A stretch of DNA of 64,000 nucleotides from an uncultured Sphingomonadaceae bacterium (GTDB taxonomy: Bacteria > Pseudomonadota > Alphaproteobacteria > Sphingomonadales > Sphingomonadaceae): positions 186,001 through 250,000 of the forward strand of contig CANLQG010000002.1 of assembly GCA_947493195.1 (NCBI GenBank). Direction: 5' to 3'. Shown piece by piece: positions 62,144 to 64,000 of this stretch; within the stretch, counting starts at the first letter, position 1; each line of letters opens with the position of its first letter. The position numbers were made by a program, and so were the translations under genes. The notes beneath the pieces were generated by a model that did no database searches, was not told the DNA's origin, and worked only from the letters and a program-made list of their open reading frames with translations.

Positions 62144-63135
62144 TGCGCGCCCTGTTGCTCGCCACGGCGGCCCTGATCGCTGTTCCCGCCGCCGCGCAGG
62201 ATCACTCGGCCCACGAAGCGCACGAGGCTCCGGTGCAAGAAGCGGACTATTCCGCACACGAGGCGATGGACCATTCGCAGCACAGGATGGAGCAGCAGGA
62301 CGAAGCGGCGCCGGACCATTCCCAATTGGATCATTCGCAGCACCAGTCGATAGACCACCCCTCGATAAATCACGGCGAAATGCACATTCCGGCCGGCCCG
62401 CCCCCGCCGCGTGCTTTTGAAGGACCGCGACATGCCGCGGAAATGTACTTCGACGCAAACCGCCTTGCTGCCGCCCGCGCCTACAACCGCATCGCCCACG
62501 GCGGAATGACCACCGGCAGGCTGCTGGCCGAACGGCTGGAAGCGCGGTTGTCCGACGGGCACGATGCCTACCTGTGGGATGTCAGCGCCTGGTATGGCAC
62601 CGCGACAGACAAGATCGTGTTCAAGACCGAAGGCGAGGGAGATCTGGACGGCGGCGCGATAGACGATGCCGAGATGCAACTGCTATGGGGCCATGCCATC
62701 GGCCCCTTCGTGGACCTGCAGGCCGGAATGCGCGTCGAAGTGGAGCCCGAGTCCACCGCCCATCTTGCCGTCGGCGTCGCCGGACTCGCGCCTTACATGA
62801 TCCATTTCGATGCCGCCGCTTTCGTCTCCGACGAGGGCGACCTCACCGCCCGCATCGAAGCCGAGCACGACATGAAATTCACGCAGCGGCTGATCCTGCA
62901 ACCGCGCGTGGAGGCAGAGCTTTCCGCGCAGGACATTCCGGAGCGCGGGATCGGCAGCGGTCTTTCGAAGATCGAGGTCGGGGCGCGGCTGCGCTATGAG
63001 ATCGTGCGTGAATTTGCGCCCTACATCGGCGTGGAATACGAAGCGGCCACTGGCGGTACGGCAGACTACATCCGCGCCGCCGGGGATGAACCCGACGGCG
63101 TGGCTGTCCTGCTTGGCGTGCGCTTCTGGTTCTAG
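62140..63135 (+). CDS. copB: Copper-resistance outer-membrane protein CopB
   Basis: A 331-residue outer-membrane protein with signal peptide ending AAAQD. A His/Met/Glu-rich N-terminal part repeats DHSQ-type motifs (AMDHSQHRMEQQDE, LDHSQHQSIDHPS), followed by the PcoB/CopB beta-barrel: VWFGT-like strands, MRVEVEPEST, LQPRVEAELSAQD and the terminal VLLGVRFWF. It binds or exports copper with CopA. It starts inside the copA stop and ends the operon. Confidence 0.92.
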   Translation: MMRALLLATAALIAVPAAAQDHSAHEAHEAPVQEADYSAHEAMDHSQHRMEQQDEAAPDHSQLDHSQHQSIDHPSINHGEMHIPAGPPPPRAFEGPRHAAEMYFDANRLAAARAYNRIAHGGMTTGRLLAERLEARLSDGHDAYLWDVSAWYGTATDKIVFKTEGEGDLDGGAIDDAEMQLLWGHAIGPFVDLQAGMRVEVEPESTAHLAVGVAGLAPYMIHFDAAAFVSDEGDLTARIEAEHDMKFTQRLILQPRVEAELSAQDIPERGIGSGLSKIEVGARLRYEIVREFAPYIGVEYEAATGGTADYIRAAGDEPDGVAVLLGVRFWF

Positions 63136-63147
63136 CGCCGCAAGAGC

Positions 63148-64000
63148 CTAGCCGCCCATCCGGCTTTCCTCGACCGCTTCAATCACCTCTTCGCTCCAGG
63201 TAACCGGATACTGCGTTTGCGGATTGAACGCCCCGTTGCGATAGCTGGCAGCTTCGGCAGCGGCGATCTCGGCAGCGGTAAGGTGCTCGCTCGGCTCCAG
63301 CGCGAAAACGTCGATCCCGCGCGCGATCTCGGTCGCGTAAATGCGGCCGTTATACCAGTAGGCGGACCAGTAACCGGCTGTGACGAGCTGGTCCTTGTCC
63401 AGCGGGCCACGGTCGAAATAGGCGATTTCGAACGGGTTCGTGGGATCGGTAAAATCGATCACCGAAACACCGCCTTGGTACCATGCCTGCACGAAGATGT
63501 TGCGTCCCGGCACCGGGATGATCGAACCGTTGTGTGCGACGCAGTTCTCTGTCTCGCCCTGCGGCGCGGGCAGCTTGAAGGTGCCGCGATATTCCAGCTG
63601 GCCATCGACCACCGCATAGAAGGCATTGGCGCCCCAGTTGCGCGGATCGCTGGCCTGGCAGCGAGGACGGCCGCCGCCGCCCCATTCATCGGTGAACAGC
63701 ACGATGTCGCCGGTGTTGTTGAACGTGGCAGAGTGCCAGTAGGCAAAGCCCGGGTCGACGACCTCGTCCTTGCGCACGGGGTTCAGGGGGTCGGAAATAT
63801 CGAAGATGATGCCGTTCCCCGAACAGGCACCTGCCGCGAGGTTCAGTGCCGGGAACACGGTGATGTCGTGGCACTGGTCGGTACGGCGAGTGTCCTGTGT
63901 ATCCTCGCCATGGTCACCGCCAAGCCACAGGCCGCCCAGCCGCCCGGTTTCCGGATCGGCGAAGACGCGCGGGCTGGATAGGATGCGCGAGGCAGCGGGG
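63148..64000 (-). CDS. LVIVD-repeat protein (C-terminal part, runs off the right edge)
   Basis: The frame is open from its stop at 63148 to the window end, about 284 codons. It shows beta-propeller-like LVIVD repeats: GIIFDISDPLNPVRKDEVVD, VSVIDFTDPTNPFEIAYFDRG and IDVFALEPSEHL, with HWS/HNGS-type loops (YWHSATFNNTG, VAHNGSIIPV). Upstream codons read by hand continue with GDHGEDTQDTRRTDQCHD. Such proteins are secreted surface or periplasmic proteins of unknown function. It is convergent with copB 12 bases away. The first part and signal lie outside. Confidence 0.8.
   Translation of the reverse strand, partial: PAASRILSSPRVFADPETGRLGGLWLGGDHGEDTQDTRRTDQCHDITVFPALNLAAGACSGNGIIFDISDPLNPVRKDEVVDPGFAYWHSATFNNTGDIVLFTDEWGGGGRPRCQASDPRNWGANAFYAVVDGQLEYRGTFKLPAPQGETENCVAHNGSIIPVPGRNIFVQAWYQGGVSVIDFTDPTNPFEIAYFDRGPLDKDQLVTAGYWSAYWYNGRIYATEIARGIDVFALEPSEHLTAAEIAAAEAASYRNGAFNPQTQYPVTWSEEVIEAVEESRMGG

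Overview
The window reads as an alphaproteobacterial chromosome of the Sphingomonadales/Erythrobacteraceae type. Support comes from a minimal PutA without a DNA-binding domain, an HWE-kinase bacteriophytochrome paired with BphO, a CIRCE-controlled groESL, rpoBC, dcd, gltX and ftsEX, and high GC throughout. No search could be run, so the family-level placement is inference.

Bases 1 to about 21,990 look like an integrated mobile island carrying metal-resistance cargo. At its left end are three leftward genes that copy the cnrYXH layout: a membrane anti-sigma, a periplasmic metal sensor and an ECF sigma factor. A tight rightward cluster of twelve genes follows (1017-9989). It holds DUF2231, DUF411 and DUF305 proteins, two lipoproteins, an APC permease, a potassium-channel-like protein, an NAD(P)-binding protein, a YHS-type copper P-type ATPase and small membrane proteins. 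Next is a mercury-type module (10011-12435): a MerR regulator diverges from a MerT-like and a GDCCVxC protein and converges on a MerA/glutathione-reductase-like flavoprotein. After that come mobility genes: a MOBQ-like relaxase with a candidate oriT, a three-gene operon of unknown function, a ParB-like protein whose ribosome-binding site lies in a perfect hairpin, small ORFs sharing a duplicated segment, a lone serine-recombinase catalytic domain and a full-length large serine recombinase. The recombinase frame runs through a tRNA-Leu(GAG) gene on the opposite strand, which marks the probable integration junction.

From 22.1 kb the content is core chromosome. A zinc-ribbon protein gene and ftsE-ftsX-ydcF-plsC are followed by a solitary Nmad3-like gene, putA, dcd, a TonB-dependent receptor with a His/Glu-rich loop, gltX, one badly decayed gene (35.2-36.8 kb), two small genes and rpoB-rpoC on the minus strand. 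The rplJ-rplL pair lies 3.8 kb beyond rpoB on the opposite strand, so the usual rplJL-rpoBC order is broken. Between them are a DUF885 protein with an altered metal motif, a small exported peptide, a DUF2975/HTH pair and an acidic lipoprotein.

After rplL come a small monooxygenase-like gene, a PagL-like outer-membrane protein, a MATE transporter, groESL, bphO-bphP and a second copper locus. That locus comprises a DUF305 paralogue, a CsoR-type repressor with a perfect operator, and the multicopper oxidase CopA with outer-membrane CopB. The window ends inside an LVIVD-repeat protein. The cell thus has a core periplasmic copper-oxidation system and a separate island-borne export/sequestration cluster, linked by closely similar DUF305 proteins.
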